In this document: piece by piece, positions 18,338-27,619 of the stretch | How the letters are laid out: each line of letters starts with the position of its first letter | Position numbering within the stretch: the stretch's first letter is position 1 | DNA from: Pseudomonadota bacterium | Lineage (GTDB): Bacteria > Pseudomonadota > Alphaproteobacteria > Sphingomonadales > Sphingomonadaceae | Assembly: GCA_023394965.1 (NCBI GenBank) | Contig: JAEWZX010000007.1 | Coordinates: forward strand, 186,001 to 250,000 | Reading direction: 5' to 3' | DNA length: 64,000 nucleotides | Program-made: the position numbers and the translations under genes | Notes under the pieces: generated by a model | What the model was told of the DNA's origin: nothing | The model's input: the letters and a program-made list of their open reading frames with translations, nothing else | Database searches by the model: none

Positions 18338-18973
18338 ATGACGGAACCGGGCGAATCTTCGGCGGGAAAACTTCTCGAATGTGATGGTATGCAGCGCGTG
18401 CCCAGCGATAAGCTGGAGTTGTTTCAGTTACGCAATTTCGCACCCGCAGAACTTTGCATGGAATTGATTCGCCTGATCGAACAGGATCGACGACCTTCGA
18501 CCTTGGCCGATGCCGGGGATGACCATTATTTCCGCACCAGCGAAACCTGTGATCTCAACGCCGAAGACCCGGCAGTCATGCAGTTGGAAGAACTGCTTCA
18601 TGCGCTCAACGGCATCGACCCGGCCCATGGCGAACCGTTGCAGGGCCAGCGGTATGATGTCGGGCAGGAGTTCAAGCCGCACTGCGACTATTTCAATCGT
18701 GGCGGTCAGGACTGGGCCAAGTACTGCTCTGTCGCGGGACAGCGCACGTGGACCTTTATGATCTATCTCAACGAAGTGGATGCCGGTGGCGCAACCCGTT
18801 TCAAGGCGGTGAAAAAAACTTTCCAGCCCGAAACCGGCAAGCTCCTGTGCTGGAATAACCGACGCCCGGATTTGCGGGAAAATCCGAATACACTTCATCA
18901 CGGCATGAAAGTCAGGAAGGGCCTGAAGTATGTCCTTACGAAATGGTACCGCGAGAAGCCTTGGGGTTGGTAA
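18338..18973 (+). CDS. 2OG-Fe(II) oxygenase, prolyl 4-hydroxylase-like
   Basis: A 211-residue single-domain Fe(II)/2-oxoglutarate dioxygenase of the prolyl hydroxylase family. The iron ligands are seen as HCDYF (HxD, about residue 112) and the distal His in LHHGMKV (about 189). A downstream basic KGLKYVLTKW binds the 2-oxoglutarate carboxylate. An RBS GGAAGAAG precedes the ATG. The hydroxylated target is unknown. The next gene starts one base after its stop, so they are cotranscribed. Confidence 0.87.
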   Translation: MTEPGESSAGKLLECDGMQRVPSDKLELFQLRNFAPAELCMELIRLIEQDRRPSTLADAGDDHYFRTSETCDLNAEDPAVMQLEELLHALNGIDPAHGEPLQGQRYDVGQEFKPHCDYFNRGGQDWAKYCSVAGQRTWTFMIYLNEVDAGGATRFKAVKKTFQPETGKLLCWNNRRPDLRENPNTLHHGMKVRKGLKYVLTKWYREKPWGW

Positions 18974-18974
18974 G

Positions 18975-19397
18975 ATGATAGAACACGACAAGGTCCACGA
19001 AGGTGGCTGCCACTGCGGCAGCGTCCGGTTCCGCTTCACCATGCCTGCCGATCCCGTGATCCGGCGCTGCAATTGCACGATCTGCGCAATGAAGGGCGTG
19101 GTGATGCTTGATGTACCGATCATCGATTGCGAGATAACCCAAGGCAAAGAAGCGCTTACACGTTACACCTTCGGCAGCGGGCAGGCTAAGCACCAGTTCT
19201 GCTCAAAATGCGGAATTCACCCTTTCCACCAGCTACGGTCAGAGCCAGATCATTACGGGCTCAACCTGGCCTGCGTCGACGGGATGGCAATCTACGACCT
19301 GCCTGAAGTTCCGGTATTCAACGGGCAAAGCCATCCGGCTGATGGACAAGCGTATACCTATGCCGGCGTAATGCGATTCGAAAGCACTGCCGAATAG
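18975..19397 (+). CDS. GFA family protein (glutathione-dependent formaldehyde-activating type)
   Basis: A 140-residue zinc-binding protein of the GFA/CENP-V family. Zinc-binding cysteines appear as GGCHCGSVRF (about 10-19), RRCNCTIC (about 33-40) and FCSKCGIHPFH (about 75-85). Family members add glutathione to formaldehyde or have uncharacterised carbon-sulfur lyase roles. The ATG one base after the preceding stop is used rather than an earlier frame inside the oxygenase gene. Confidence 0.87.
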   Translation: MIEHDKVHEGGCHCGSVRFRFTMPADPVIRRCNCTICAMKGVVMLDVPIIDCEITQGKEALTRYTFGSGQAKHQFCSKCGIHPFHQLRSEPDHYGLNLACVDGMAIYDLPEVPVFNGQSHPADGQAYTYAGVMRFESTAE

Positions 19398-19411
19398 CTT
19401 ACGAACGAAAA

Positions 19412-19435
19412 AGGGCGGCCCCACGGGACCGCCCT
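19412..19435 (-). terminator. rho-independent terminator of rpmE
   Basis: A GC-rich hairpin with arms AGGGCGG (19412-19418) and CCGCCCT (19429-19435), extended by inner C/G pairs. On the minus strand it is followed by a run of five T. It lies 27 bases past the rpmE stop. Confidence 0.8.
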
Positions 19436-19462
19436 GCCATATAGCCTTAAGGCTGGCTGTGC

Positions 19463-19690
19463 TCAGTTCTTCTTGAGCGACAGACCACCGAAACGCTTGT
19501 TGAAGGCTGCTACGCGACCGCCTTCCTGAATCTGCTTGGTGCCGCCCGTCCATGCCGGATGGCTGGTCGGATCGATATCCAGCGACAAAGTATCGCCTTC
19601 ACTGCCCCAGGTGGAGCGCGTCTGGAATTCGGTACCATCGGTCATCTTGACCGTGATCATGTGGTAATCGGGGTGACCTTCGGCCTTCAT
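19463..19690 (-). CDS. rpmE: 50S ribosomal protein L31
   Basis: A 75-residue L31 of the longer type, with HPDYHMITVKMTDG near the start and the terminal KRFGG element. The zinc cysteines (CxxC) of the C+ form are absent, so this is the zinc-independent form. It is monocistronic with its own terminator. Confidence 0.95.
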   Translation of the reverse strand: MKAEGHPDYHMITVKMTDGTEFQTRSTWGSEGDTLSLDIDPTSHPAWTGGTKQIQEGGRVAAFNKRFGGLSLKKN

Positions 19691-19746
19691 GATAATCGTC
19701 CTTATAGCTTCGGAACGGTTCCGACCGGTCCAGCTGTGAATGGGAA

Positions 19747-19770
19747 AGGCGCGCGCATAGCGGCGCGCAC
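19747..19770 (-). terminator. possible terminator after fabZ
   Basis: An inverted repeat of GCGCGC arms around a short loop, 15 bases past the fabZ stop. On the minus strand it is followed by TTTCCC only, so termination is likely but weak. Confidence 0.35.
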
Positions 19771-19784
19771 CGAAATTGGCAACT

Positions 19785-20240
19785 TTATTCCGGGGCGTCA
19801 GCGATCATGGCAGTGAACTGCACCTCGCAGGTCACCTTGCCTTCGACCGATGCCTCGCCCGCGAACTTGCAAACCCGCGCCCGCTTCTGGACGAATTCTG
19901 CTTTCAGATCGAGCAGCACGCCAGGCGTAACGGGGTTGCGGAACTTGGCGTTTTCGATCGCCATGAAATAGACGAGCTTGCCAGACCCAGCGAGCCCCAG
20001 GCTTTCGACTGCCAGAACGCCCGCAGCCTGCGCCAGCGCTTCGATCTGAAGGACGCCAGGCATGATTGGCGCGCCAGGAAAATGTCCCTGAAAGAAATCT
20101 TCGTTGAAGCTGACTGCCTTTACCGCGTGAATGCGCTCGTCCGGGACAAGCTCCTTCACGCGGTCGACGAGAAGCAGGGGATAACGATGCGGAAGGCGCT
20201 TCAGCACTTCGACAACGTCGAAACCGGTATCGCTCATCAT
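19785..20240 (-). CDS. fabZ: 3-hydroxyacyl-ACP dehydratase FabZ
   Basis: A hot-dog fold dehydratase of fatty acid synthesis type II. The signature GHFPGAPIMPGVLQIEALAQ contains the catalytic His, and the active Glu sits in its helix. The protein has 151 residues. Two adjacent ATGs (20240 and 20237) are preceded by AGGGG. An upstream in-frame extension lies inside ompH and is not used. It follows ompH after 19 bases, and no lpxD or lpxA flanks it. Confidence 0.95.
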   Translation of the reverse strand: MMSDTGFDVVEVLKRLPHRYPLLLVDRVKELVPDERIHAVKAVSFNEDFFQGHFPGAPIMPGVLQIEALAQAAGVLAVESLGLAGSGKLVYFMAIENAKFRNPVTPGVLLDLKAEFVQKRARVCKFAGEASVEGKVTCEVQFTAMIADAPE

Positions 20241-20259
20241 CCTGCCCCTAATCTTTAAC

Positions 20260-20943
20260 TTAGCGGCCGGTCGGCTGTGCAGCTTGCTGGGCCGGCTGCT
20301 GTTGAGCGGCCTGCTGAGCAGCCTGCTGCTGGGCGACACCGAGGAGAATCTGCGAAACCGTCTGCTGGGTTGCCAGCGATTCCTGACGCGGACGCCAGCC
20401 TTCCGGCGGGGCGATCTGCACGCTCGGAACGCGCTTGTTCAGCGCTGCAACGAGATCGTCGGTCACATTGACTGCATCGGGCGCCCACTGGATCGCATCG
20501 GGGTTCAGCAGGAGCTGGATCTTCTTCTGCTGAACGACCTGCTGCTGAACGTTCTGATAATCGTTGATCAGCTGCTCGATTGCGTAAGTCTGAGCCAGAA
20601 CGATCGGCTGCGAGGCTTGGGAAAGCTGCTGCTCTTTCTGCTGGATTTGCTGCACGACCCCAGGATTAGCCTGAACTTCGGCCTGAGAGACCTGGCCGTT
20701 CTTATCCGTATCGAGGCTCTGCTGCAGCGTCTGCATTTCCTGACGCAGGGTGCGCAGCTGGGCGATCTGCGCTGTATATTGCTGATCGATCTGCTGATAG
20801 GCGTTTATCCGCGCTTGGCTGCGAACGATCACGGCTTCGGGGCTGCTGGTGGCAATCCCGGCAACCTGCGCCGCAGCAGGCGTTGCGATGGCTGCAACAC
20901 TGACGAGCGAGGCAGCGGCGACGGTCTTGGTGAAAATGTTCAT
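20260..20943 (-). CDS. OmpH/Skp family periplasmic protein with EF-hand-like loop
   Basis: A 227-residue protein with a signal peptide (cleavage near ATPAAA-Q, residue 25) and a long glutamine-rich helical region. Its position directly after bamA and before fabZ and its coiled-coil character place it in the Skp/OmpH chaperone group that escorts outer membrane proteins. Two oddities: residues 78-89 (DTDKNGQVSQAE) match a canonical 12-residue EF-hand calcium loop, and the last 35 residues are repeats of Q and A. It shares one base with the bamA stop. Confidence 0.8.
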   Translation of the reverse strand: MNIFTKTVAAASLVSVAAIATPAAAQVAGIATSSPEAVIVRSQARINAYQQIDQQYTAQIAQLRTLRQEMQTLQQSLDTDKNGQVSQAEVQANPGVVQQIQQKEQQLSQASQPIVLAQTYAIEQLINDYQNVQQQVVQQKKIQLLLNPDAIQWAPDAVNVTDDLVAALNKRVPSVQIAPPEGWRPRQESLATQQTVSQILLGVAQQQAAQQAAQQQPAQQAAQPTGR

Positions 20944-23696
20944 CAGAATTGCGTTCCTACGTTGAAGGAGAAGACCTTGGTATCGTCTCCGACCTGCTTT
21001 TTAAGCACATGAGATACATCGATCCTGAACGGACCAAAGGGCGAGTTCCAGTTCACGCCGACACCTACCGAAATACGCGGAGAGGCACTGTCGCCGACGA
21101 AGACTTCCTTGAAATACGTGCCCGAGATAATACTCGGCGGATTGACCGTACCGTCAGGAGCCACCGGATTGGTTACGAGCTGGGTCGTCGGCTGGCCTTC
21201 TGCGTTCACACCGGACTGGACAAATAGCAGATCGCCATCGGCGTTCGATGCCTGCACTCCGTTAGGATAATCTTGCAGGATCGGGGTCTTCACATTGAAC
21301 AGCGAGCCTACGTCCACAAAGAGCGAAGGACGAAGCCCCATTTCCCGAGCCCCGCTGCCCAGAGGAATTTCAAGCTCAGCCCGCCCCAGATAGTAAGCCT
21401 TACCGCCAAGCGCATCATCGACGCGCCGATCGCCTGCAAGAGCTTCTTCGATCGTCTGCGGGACAAGCGGAGTGGAAGGATCACCATCGTCATCGAGATA
21501 CTGCAGACGAACAACACGCGGTCCGACGCCGCGTATATCGAAGCCGCGCATCTGTGGTTCACCAAGCTGGAAACGGTCCGTCAGGCGTACATCATCCTGA
21601 CCATCGATATTCTTGTTTTCCAGGCTGTGGATCAAGCCACCTTCGGCAGCGAGCGAGAAAATGAAACCACCACCAACGGGCCAGTACTTGGCCGCCTTCG
21701 CTCGCGAGCGAATATATTTGGCATCTCCACCCAGACCGGCGAATTCAGTCGTCCAGCTTGCCGATTCACCGCGGGTCGGACGCAGGCGGCTGTTCAGCGT
21801 GTTATAGTTGAACGTGAGACCAAGGATCGAGCTGGACCGTTTACCAATCGCTTCGCACAGATACCGGCTGGCAAGCAGCGGATCGCAGGTTGCCACGCCA
21901 TCGCCGTCGCGATCCGAGAAATACAGCGATTCATCGACCGACACGTCGTCGTAATTGAATGTGTAACTACCCACGGCGGACAGATATTCGGTCAACGGCA
22001 CACCCGCCCGCAAAGACGCACCGGTAGTAGACTGCTTGAAGGTCGTATTGCGCGAATTATTGCGGAAATTGAAGCTGTTCAGGTCGCGGCGATAGATATC
22101 GACGCCCGCCGAGATATTACGATCAAACACATAGGGTTCGGTAAAGCTGACCTGGGCAGACTTCGAATACCGCGAATAATTCAGGCTGAGGCCGACCGTC
22201 TGGCCACGACCGCGGAAGTTACGCTGCCGGACGGAGCCAGCGAGAATGAAATTCTCGATACTCGAAAAACCGGCCGACAGTTGCAATTCACCGGTGGGCT
22301 GCTCTTCGACATTCGCTTCGAGGATGATGCGATCGGGCGCACTGCCTTCAACCTGGTTGATTTCGAAATTCTGCTGGAAATACCCCAGTGAATTGATGCG
22401 GGCAGTCGATCGGGCGACGGACAGCGAATTGAAGGCATCGCCTTCGGAAATACGGAACTCGCGCCGGACGACCTTGTCCTGCGTCAGCGTGTTGCCGTTG
22501 ACATCGATGCGTTCGACATAAACGCGCGGCGCTTCACGCAGCACGAACGTGACATTCATGGTCAGGGTTTCGGGATCCCGCCGGAAGCTGGGCGACACAT
22601 CGGCAAAAGCATAACCGAAAGTGCCCGCCAATTCGGTCATCTGCTCGACAGTGTCTTCCACCAGCTTGGCATCATACCAGTCGCCGCTTTTCATCGGTAG
22701 ACGTGCAGTCATTGCCGTATCATCGAAATCGCGCAGACGAGATTCGACGTCGACATCACCGAATTTGTATCGCTCGCCTTCTTCGACCACATAGGTGATG
22801 ATGAAGTCGCGCTTGTCGGGCGTAAGTTCGGCAACGGCCGAAACTACGCGGAAGTCGGCATACCCTTCGGTCAGGTAGAACTGGCGCAGCTTCTGCTGGT
22901 CGAAGGCCAGACGATCGGGATCGTAGCTGGTGTTGGAACTCAGGAAACTGGTCAGGCGCGCCTGCTTGGTGATCATCTCACCGCGCAGCTCACCGTCCGA
23001 AAACGCTTCGTTGCCGATGATGTTGATCTGGCGGACCTTGGACTTGGGGCCTTCGCTGATCTCGAAAACGATATCGACACGGTTCTGTGACAGTTCGACC
23101 ATTTTCGGTTCGACCGTCGCCGCGAAGCGGCCTTGGCGCTTGTAAAGCTCGATGATGCGAGCCACATCGGCACGCACCTTGGAACGGGTGAAAATCTGGC
23201 GCGGCGAGAGTTTGATCTCGGGCAGAATCTTGTCGTTCTTGATCCGCTTGTTACCTTCGAGAATGATGCGGTTGATGACCGGGTTTTCAACCACGGTGAT
23301 CACCACGTTCCCGTTGTTGTTCACAACGCTCGCGTTGGAGAACAGCTCGGTAGCGTACACGTCTTTCAGAACCTGGTCGCCGACTGCCTGCGTCCACACA
23401 TCACCCGGGCGCAGCTTGATATAGGACAGGATCGTATTGGGCTCGAGACGCTCCGCCCCGCTCACCGCAATGGTCTGAACCACATTCTGCTGAGCGACGG
23501 CAGCGGGCGCAGGAGATGCCCCCTCATCGCTTTGCTGGCCTGCCGGAACAGGGGCAGGAGATGGCGCCGCGGCGTCCTCATCCTGCGCGAATACCGCAGT
23601 GGGCATTCCGGCAAGCATGGTCCCGGCCAAAAGGCCGATCGCCAGCCGCGCGGCAGAGTTCTTGCGACGCATAGCGGCAGAAGCAAATTCAGTCAT
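20943..23696 (-). CDS. bamA: outer membrane protein assembly factor BamA
   Basis: The central component of the beta-barrel assembly machinery in the outer membrane. A long signal region ends at TAVFA-QDE (about residue 37), followed by a low-complexity Ala/Pro/Gln stretch. Five POTRA domains follow (about 75-480), then an Omp85 16-strand barrel ending in the C-terminal Phe (NVGTQF). The total is about 917 residues, longer than the usual 800 because of the linker and extended loops. ATG 23696 is chosen over an in-frame TTG two codons upstream. Confidence 0.96.
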   Translation of the reverse strand: MTEFASAAMRRKNSAARLAIGLLAGTMLAGMPTAVFAQDEDAAAPSPAPVPAGQQSDEGASPAPAAVAQQNVVQTIAVSGAERLEPNTILSYIKLRPGDVWTQAVGDQVLKDVYATELFSNASVVNNNGNVVITVVENPVINRIILEGNKRIKNDKILPEIKLSPRQIFTRSKVRADVARIIELYKRQGRFAATVEPKMVELSQNRVDIVFEISEGPKSKVRQINIIGNEAFSDGELRGEMITKQARLTSFLSSNTSYDPDRLAFDQQKLRQFYLTEGYADFRVVSAVAELTPDKRDFIITYVVEEGERYKFGDVDVESRLRDFDDTAMTARLPMKSGDWYDAKLVEDTVEQMTELAGTFGYAFADVSPSFRRDPETLTMNVTFVLREAPRVYVERIDVNGNTLTQDKVVRREFRISEGDAFNSLSVARSTARINSLGYFQQNFEINQVEGSAPDRIILEANVEEQPTGELQLSAGFSSIENFILAGSVRQRNFRGRGQTVGLSLNYSRYSKSAQVSFTEPYVFDRNISAGVDIYRRDLNSFNFRNNSRNTTFKQSTTGASLRAGVPLTEYLSAVGSYTFNYDDVSVDESLYFSDRDGDGVATCDPLLASRYLCEAIGKRSSSILGLTFNYNTLNSRLRPTRGESASWTTEFAGLGGDAKYIRSRAKAAKYWPVGGGFIFSLAAEGGLIHSLENKNIDGQDDVRLTDRFQLGEPQMRGFDIRGVGPRVVRLQYLDDDGDPSTPLVPQTIEEALAGDRRVDDALGGKAYYLGRAELEIPLGSGAREMGLRPSLFVDVGSLFNVKTPILQDYPNGVQASNADGDLLFVQSGVNAEGQPTTQLVTNPVAPDGTVNPPSIISGTYFKEVFVGDSASPRISVGVGVNWNSPFGPFRIDVSHVLKKQVGDDTKVFSFNVGTQF

Positions 23697-23868
23697 CGAC
23701 AAGGAGATTCCCGTCTTCGTTACACTTACAGCAGACCCGGCAGGAGCAGTCCCCGATCCGGCATCGGGCCGCGTCGTGCGGGGCGACCTACTGTCCCCCT
23801 GCCCGAAGCGCCTTTGCCAATCAAGCTTTGCTGCTATGATTTGCCGGTATCTTGCTCCGTTTCCCCGG

Positions 23869-25011
23869 TTATTTCCCGAATACCGGGAGATGCACCAGAT
23901 CGTTGATCGTGACGAATATCATCAGCATAAGCACGAGGGCCACGCCGGCGCGATACGCCACTTCGGTTCCACGAGGACCCACCGGCTTCCGGCGGACTGC
24001 TTCTGCCGCGTAGAAAGCCAAGTGCCCGCCGTCGAGCGCCGGAATTGGCAGCAGATTGATGAATGCCAAGTTAAGCGAGATCAGCGCCACGAAATTGATG
24101 AAGGCCATTCCGCCCAGGCTCAGCTGTTCGCCCGAGAATTTCGCGATCTTCACCGGCCCGCCCAATTCCTGGACCGAACGCTCTCCGGTGAAGATCTGGC
24201 CTATGCCGGTCACCATCATATCGACGATGCCGATCGAATGGTCGACCGCCAGTCCCAGCGAGGCGACCATGCCCTGCGGCTCGAAGTCGAAAGAGGATGC
24301 GCCCGAAGCGATCCCGATCATGCCGACCTTGGACACATTGCCGAAGCGATCTTCCATTTCGACGCTGCGAACCGGCACGGAAAATGTCTGTTCCACCCCG
24401 CCGCGTTCGACCGTAATGTCCAGCGTCCGCCCGGGATAGAGCATGATGGAATCCTGCACATCGCGGAAATCCGTCATCCGTTCCCCTTCAACGGCCACGA
24501 TCCGGTCACCGATTTCGATACCGGCAGCGCGTGCAGGCGAGACCTCCGCAAACTCCGCCACGGCCAGCTGCTGTTCGGCATCGGCCGGCACGGGCTTGCC
24601 GTACAGGGCGAAGAAGCTCGCGAAAATGGCCAGCGTCAGCAGAATATTCGTGGCCGGCCCGGCAAAGACGATCAGCGCACGCTTCCACAGCGCGGCATGG
24701 TGGAAACTGCCTGCCCGCTCCTCCGCGGTGGCATTCATCGACGCTTGCGGATCGGGAATGCTGGCCGGGTTCATATCCCCCTTGAACTGGACATAGCCAC
24801 CCAGCGGCAGTGCGCTCAGCTTCCAGCGTGTGCCACGCCGGTCGGTAAAGCCCCAGATTTCCTTGCCGAAACCCACCGAGAAGGCTTCAGCGTGGACCCC
24901 GAACCAGCGGCCGACCAGATAATGGCCCAACTCGTGGATGGTCACCAGCGGTCCCAGCAAGAGGGGGAAGCCGATAACGTAATAGAGCCAGAGAGGCAGG
25001 TTCAATTCCAC
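23869..25011 (-). CDS. rseP: site-2 (RIP) metalloprotease RseP
   Basis: An intramembrane zinc protease that cleaves anti-sigma factors and signal peptide remnants. The zinc motif HELGH is in the first helix (about residue 26), a PDZ domain lies at about 125-215, and the second metal-binding segment is NLLPIPALDGGH (about 325-336). The start is GTG, 3 bases after the dxr stop. The 172-base gap to bamA downstream may hold a separate bamA promoter. Confidence 0.95.
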   Translation of the reverse strand: MELNLPLWLYYVIGFPLLLGPLVTIHELGHYLVGRWFGVHAEAFSVGFGKEIWGFTDRRGTRWKLSALPLGGYVQFKGDMNPASIPDPQASMNATAEERAGSFHHAALWKRALIVFAGPATNILLTLAIFASFFALYGKPVPADAEQQLAVAEFAEVSPARAAGIEIGDRIVAVEGERMTDFRDVQDSIMLYPGRTLDITVERGGVEQTFSVPVRSVEMEDRFGNVSKVGMIGIASGASSFDFEPQGMVASLGLAVDHSIGIVDMMVTGIGQIFTGERSVQELGGPVKIAKFSGEQLSLGGMAFINFVALISLNLAFINLLPIPALDGGHLAFYAAEAVRRKPVGPRGTEVAYRAGVALVLMLMIFVTINDLVHLPVFGK

Positions 25012-25014
25012 GGG

Positions 25015-26166
25015 TCAGGCAAGCTCCAGCATTTCGGTGGCCCGCATCCGCGTCGCTTCGTCGACGCGCAGAACGTCTTCCAGCGTCCGCGGGGCATCGG
25101 GCAAATCACCTTGGTTGAGAACACGCTCCACCAGTACCGCGATCCTGCTGAACCCAATCTGACGGTCAAGAAAGGCCGCGACGGCAATTTCGTTTGCCGC
25201 ATTGAGCACGGCCGGCGCCGCTCCGCCCGCTTCGGCTGCCTCGCGCGCCAGTCTGGTGGCGGGAAAGCGCACTTCATCCGGCGCGAAAAAGGACAGTTCC
25301 CCAATTTTCGGCAGGTCGAGCGGCGTCATCGGCGTGTCCATCCGCGCGGGCCAGGCAAGGCACGAGGCAATGGGCACGCGCATATCGGATGGGCCGAGCT
25401 GTGCCAGCGTGGACCCGTCGCGATATTCGACCAGCGAATGGATCACACTCTGCGGGTGCACGACAATGCGGATCCGGTCGAGGCCGAGCGGAAAGAGATG
25501 ATGCGCCTCGATCAGTTCGAGACCCTTGTTGAACATGGTCGCGCTGTCGACGCTGATCTTGGCGCCCATGTCCCAGTTGGGATGAGCGATCGCCTGCTCG
25601 GGCGTGACGGCAGACAGATCCTCCACCGTGCGGAGCGGCCCGCCGCTGGCAGTCAGCGTGATCGAGCGGACATCGCTGATTTTCCCGCCCTGCAGGCATT
25701 GGAAAATGGCATTGTGTTCGCTGTCCACGGGCAGCAGCGTCGCGCCGTGTTTTGCCACGGCGGCGGTCATCACCTCGCCTGCGGAAACCAGCGCTTCCTT
25801 ATTGGCCAGCGCGACGGTGGCACCCTGCTCTATCGCGGCCATGGTCGGGCCGAGCCCGGCACAGCCGACGATGGCGGCCACGGTCAGATCGACCGGCCGC
25901 GCCGCCGCTTCGCACAGCGCCGCCTTGCCGGCAGCCGCGTCGATGCCGCTGCCGGCAAGAGCTTTGCGCAGGTCGGCCAGGCAGCTTTCGTCCGCCACCA
26001 CCGCGATTTCGGCCCCGAATTCACGCGCCGCCGCCGCCAGAGTGGCGACCTGGCAATTCGCGGTCAGCGCGACCACGCGCCAGTCGTCCCGGTTGCGACG
26101 AATGAGGTCGAGCGTCTGATCCCCGACCGAACCCGTTGCGCCAAGGATCGAAATCGAACGGGTCAT
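25015..26166 (-). CDS. dxr: 1-deoxy-D-xylulose 5-phosphate reductoisomerase
   Basis: The first committed step of the MEP isoprenoid pathway, NADPH-dependent. The N-terminus has the Rossmann motif ISILGATGSVGDQTLDL. The central metal and substrate-binding region includes PVDSEHNAIFQCLQ and TASGGP. 383 residues is typical. The ATG overlaps the cdsA stop by 4 bases. It is co-located with uppS, which uses the pathway's products. Confidence 0.97.
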   Translation of the reverse strand: MTRSISILGATGSVGDQTLDLIRRNRDDWRVVALTANCQVATLAAAAREFGAEIAVVADESCLADLRKALAGSGIDAAAGKAALCEAAARPVDLTVAAIVGCAGLGPTMAAIEQGATVALANKEALVSAGEVMTAAVAKHGATLLPVDSEHNAIFQCLQGGKISDVRSITLTASGGPLRTVEDLSAVTPEQAIAHPNWDMGAKISVDSATMFNKGLELIEAHHLFPLGLDRIRIVVHPQSVIHSLVEYRDGSTLAQLGPSDMRVPIASCLAWPARMDTPMTPLDLPKIGELSFFAPDEVRFPATRLAREAAEAGGAAPAVLNAANEIAVAAFLDRQIGFSRIAVLVERVLNQGDLPDAPRTLEDVLRVDEATRMRATEMLELA

Positions 26167-26945
26167 GCCGGCATCCCCAGCACCATCCCGGCCAGCAGAG
26201 CCACCGGAATCATCCCATCTGTCCGGTCGAAGAAGCCACCATGCCCTGGGATCAGGTTGGAGCTGTCTTTCACCCCGGCCTTGCGCTTGAGCCAGCTTTC
26301 AAGGAAATCGCCCGCCTGCGCTGCGACGGCGATCAGCCCGCCCATGGCAATGATCCGTACCATGTCCGCCGCGCTTTCAGGAACCAGCGAGACATCCAGC
26401 TTTGGCGCTAAGGAGACCGAATATATCAATATCCATGTGGTTGCCCCCACCACACCGCCCAACAGTCCGGCCCATGTCTTGGACGGGCTGATCCGCGGGG
26501 CTATCTTCGGGCCCCCCAGCGTGCGTCCGAAGAAATAGGCGAAGGTATCGACACAGATCACCGCACCGACGATCCCGACGATCAGGATGACGGGGAATTG
26601 GGTCAGAATATAGCCTGCAAATCCGACATAGAGCGCCCCCGCCACGATCCCGGCAAAGCGAAAGGGCGGCCGTGCAGTGGCACGCACCACCAGCAGCACC
26701 AGTTCGACCAGCGTTGCCAGCACCACCGCCAGAATGAACCCGTCGAGCCAGGGATCGCCCGCCAGCACCGCGCCAACCGCAATGGCGATCATCACCGCCG
26801 CCGATGCGGCGCGCTTGGGCAAATCGGATGTGCGCACGGCCAGCGGCACACGGACATACCGTTTTGCCGTGGCCTTCATCCGGTCGCGCCTGCGCAATTC
26901 TGCCTGCGGCTCATCGCCCGCCAAAGCGTCTCTCCCGTTCCCCAT
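26163..26945 (-). CDS. cdsA: phosphatidate cytidylyltransferase
   Basis: Makes CDP-diacylglycerol from phosphatidate and CTP, the precursor used by the pssA product in this window. It is a polytopic membrane protein of about 260 residues. The C-terminal half has the CDS signature, here around FGRTLGGPKIAPRISPSKTWAGLLGG and later GHGGFFDRTDGM. The start is uncertain: ATG 26945 overlaps the end of uppS by 35 bases, while a TTG about 24 bases on has a better ribosome site and an ATG at 26879 also fits. Confidence 0.92.
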   Translation of the reverse strand: MGNGRDALAGDEPQAELRRRDRMKATAKRYVRVPLAVRTSDLPKRAASAAVMIAIAVGAVLAGDPWLDGFILAVVLATLVELVLLVVRATARPPFRFAGIVAGALYVGFAGYILTQFPVILIVGIVGAVICVDTFAYFFGRTLGGPKIAPRISPSKTWAGLLGGVVGATTWILIYSVSLAPKLDVSLVPESAADMVRIIAMGGLIAVAAQAGDFLESWLKRKAGVKDSSNLIPGHGGFFDRTDGMIPVALLAGMVLGMPA

Positions 26946-27594
26946 ATTCCACCAGCGCACTTTTCAGGTGGTCCGGTGTAAAGTCCGGCCACAGCACGTC
27001 GAGGAACAGCATCTCCGCGTAAGCCGCCTGCCACAAGAGAAAATTGGACAGCCGCACTTCGCCGCTGGTGCGAATAAGCAGGTCGAGCGGCGGCAGCGCC
27101 GCACTGTAAAGATGGCGCGCCAGGCTTTCTTCGGTGATGTCGCCTTCTGCTGCGGCTGCGCGCGCCGCATGGACGATTTCGGCATGGGATCCGTAATTCA
27201 GCGCCACGGCAAGCGTACGCGAACCCTGCGCCGTCTTTTCCAGCGCATCTTCCAGCATGGCGACGATATCTGGGGCCAGACCCTTCCAGTCACCCAGAAT
27301 GTGCAGTTTCACATCGTTGGCGATAAATTCAGGCAGGTCCGATTTGATGAACTTGCGCATCAAGTTCATCAAATCGTCGACTTCTTCTTCGGGCCGTTTC
27401 CAGTTTTCACTGCTGAAGGCGTACAGCGTCAGACATTCGACGCTCGTATCCTTGAGGCTGCGCACCAGCGCGCGCACCGCCTCAACCCCCTTGCGATGCC
27501 CCATGGCGCGGGGCAGGTGCTTGCGCTTCGCCCAGCGGCCATTGCCATCCATGATGATGGCCACATGCCGGGCGTGCTGCCCTTCCCCGTTCAT
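26911..27594 (-). CDS. uppS: isoprenyl transferase (undecaprenyl diphosphate synthase)
   Basis: A cis-prenyltransferase making the C55 lipid carrier for peptidoglycan and surface glycans. The signature HVAIIMDGNGRWAK (about 9-22) includes the catalytic Asp. YAFSSENWKRP and RTSGEVRLSNFLLWQ are the other conserved blocks. The protein has 227 residues. It sits between frr and cdsA in the usual order. Confidence 0.97.
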   Translation of the reverse strand: MNGEGQHARHVAIIMDGNGRWAKRKHLPRAMGHRKGVEAVRALVRSLKDTSVECLTLYAFSSENWKRPEEEVDDLMNLMRKFIKSDLPEFIANDVKLHILGDWKGLAPDIVAMLEDALEKTAQGSRTLAVALNYGSHAEIVHAARAAAAEGDITEESLARHLYSAALPPLDLLIRTSGEVRLSNFLLWQAAYAEMLFLDVLWPDFTPDHLKSALVEYGERERRFGGR

Positions 27595-27619
27595 CTTTCC
27601 GCTCCCAGTCCTGCCCGAT

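Noticed and set aside
23599..26538. 979-codon open frame on the plus strand
   Set aside because: It runs antisense through bamA, rseP, dxr and cdsA, all recognised proteins; its translation is His/Arg/Gln-rich with no motifs. It is a high-GC shadow.
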